64,000 nt of DNA from Oleiphilus messinensis (GTDB taxonomy: Bacteria > Pseudomonadota > Gammaproteobacteria > Pseudomonadales > Oleiphilaceae). The stretch's first letter is position 1. Every line of letters starts with the position of its first letter. The DNA lies in NCBI RefSeq assembly GCF_002162375.1, contig NZ_CP021425.1, forward strand, positions 2,167,501 to 2,231,500, read 5' to 3'. A model generated the notes under the pieces. It was not told where the DNA came from and ran no database searches. It saw nothing but the letters and a program-made list of their open reading frames with translations. A program made the translations under genes and the position numbers. Shown here one piece after another: positions 63,986 to 64,000 of this stretch.

Positions 63986-64000
63986 ACTGATTTCTCCCGA

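Noticed and set aside
63667-63990. Plus-strand ORF opposite the Arg-rich gene
   Set aside because: Weaker start and no RBS; the minus-strand ORF has a clear GGGAG site.

Overview
The window is a chromosomal segment of a gammaproteobacterium. Gene order and protein families point to the Pseudomonadales/Oceanospirillales side: map-rpsB-tsf-pyrH-frr-uppS-cdsA-dxr-rseP-bamA-skp-lpxD-fabZ-lpxA-lpxB-rnhB, dapC-yffB-dapD-dapE-glnD-map, recA-pncC-mutS-fdxA, and a wbpL/wbpM-type end of an O-antigen locus next to a comEA-like gene. The species cannot be named from the sequence alone. The left third is visibly more AT-rich than the housekeeping right half, as is common for surface-polysaccharide islands.

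Region 1 (1-12.9 kb) is an O-antigen or capsule cluster: a 5'-truncated UDP-GlcNAc 2-epimerase, glycosyltransferases, a CDP-glucose branch (RfbF, RfbG) followed by a 3,5-epimerase-like protein, a NovU/TylC-type C-methyltransferase, a DegT aminotransferase and a NeuD/PglD acyltransferase. Together these predict an unusual branched, N-acylated CDP-amino sugar. A CmcI-like methyltransferase and a Wzx flippase follow. A complete IS4-family element (10363-11790, 19-bp terminal repeats, 10-bp target duplication) sits exactly on the overlapping stop codons of wzx and a convergent GT2 gene without breaking either.

Region 2 (13.2-24.2 kb) is the most striking part. A tight operon encodes a GT-C type membrane protein, a HAD-UbiA fusion like decaprenyl-phosphoribose synthase, a DprE1-like oxidase, a DprE2-like reductase, two uncharacterised redox enzymes and a GtrA flippase. 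This matches the mycobacterial route to polyprenyl-phospho-D-arabinofuranose. It converges on a sigma54-driven type IV pilin gene, a TfpX/TfpZ pilin accessory gene and a ComEA-like gene. The best reading is a pentofuranose (probably D-arabinofuranose) glycosylation system for type IV pilin, analogous to TfpW-dependent group IV pilins of Pseudomonas aeruginosa. A second possibility is an O-antigen pentofuranose.

Region 3 (24.6-30.2 kb) holds rmlD, a WecA/WbpL initiating transferase, WbpM-type dehydratase and ManC: the generic end of an O-antigen locus. No Wzy polymerase or Wzz is recognisable in the window.

Region 4 (30.2-40.1 kb) holds slyX, a membrane-anchored cold-shock-domain protein, two small unknowns, the lysine/diaminopimelate genes dapE, dapD, yffB and dapC, and then glnD and map, all leftward apart from the cold-shock-domain gene. 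Region 5 (40.1-56.6 kb) is the classic rightward translation/envelope supercluster from rpsB to rnhB. Region 6 (56.6-64 kb) holds fdxA and mutS leftward, pncC and SOS-regulated recA (perfect LexA box) rightward, a short membrane ORF in the place where recX often sits, and SirB2, PilZ and Arg-rich small proteins leftward. No tRNA, rRNA or CRISPR array was seen.
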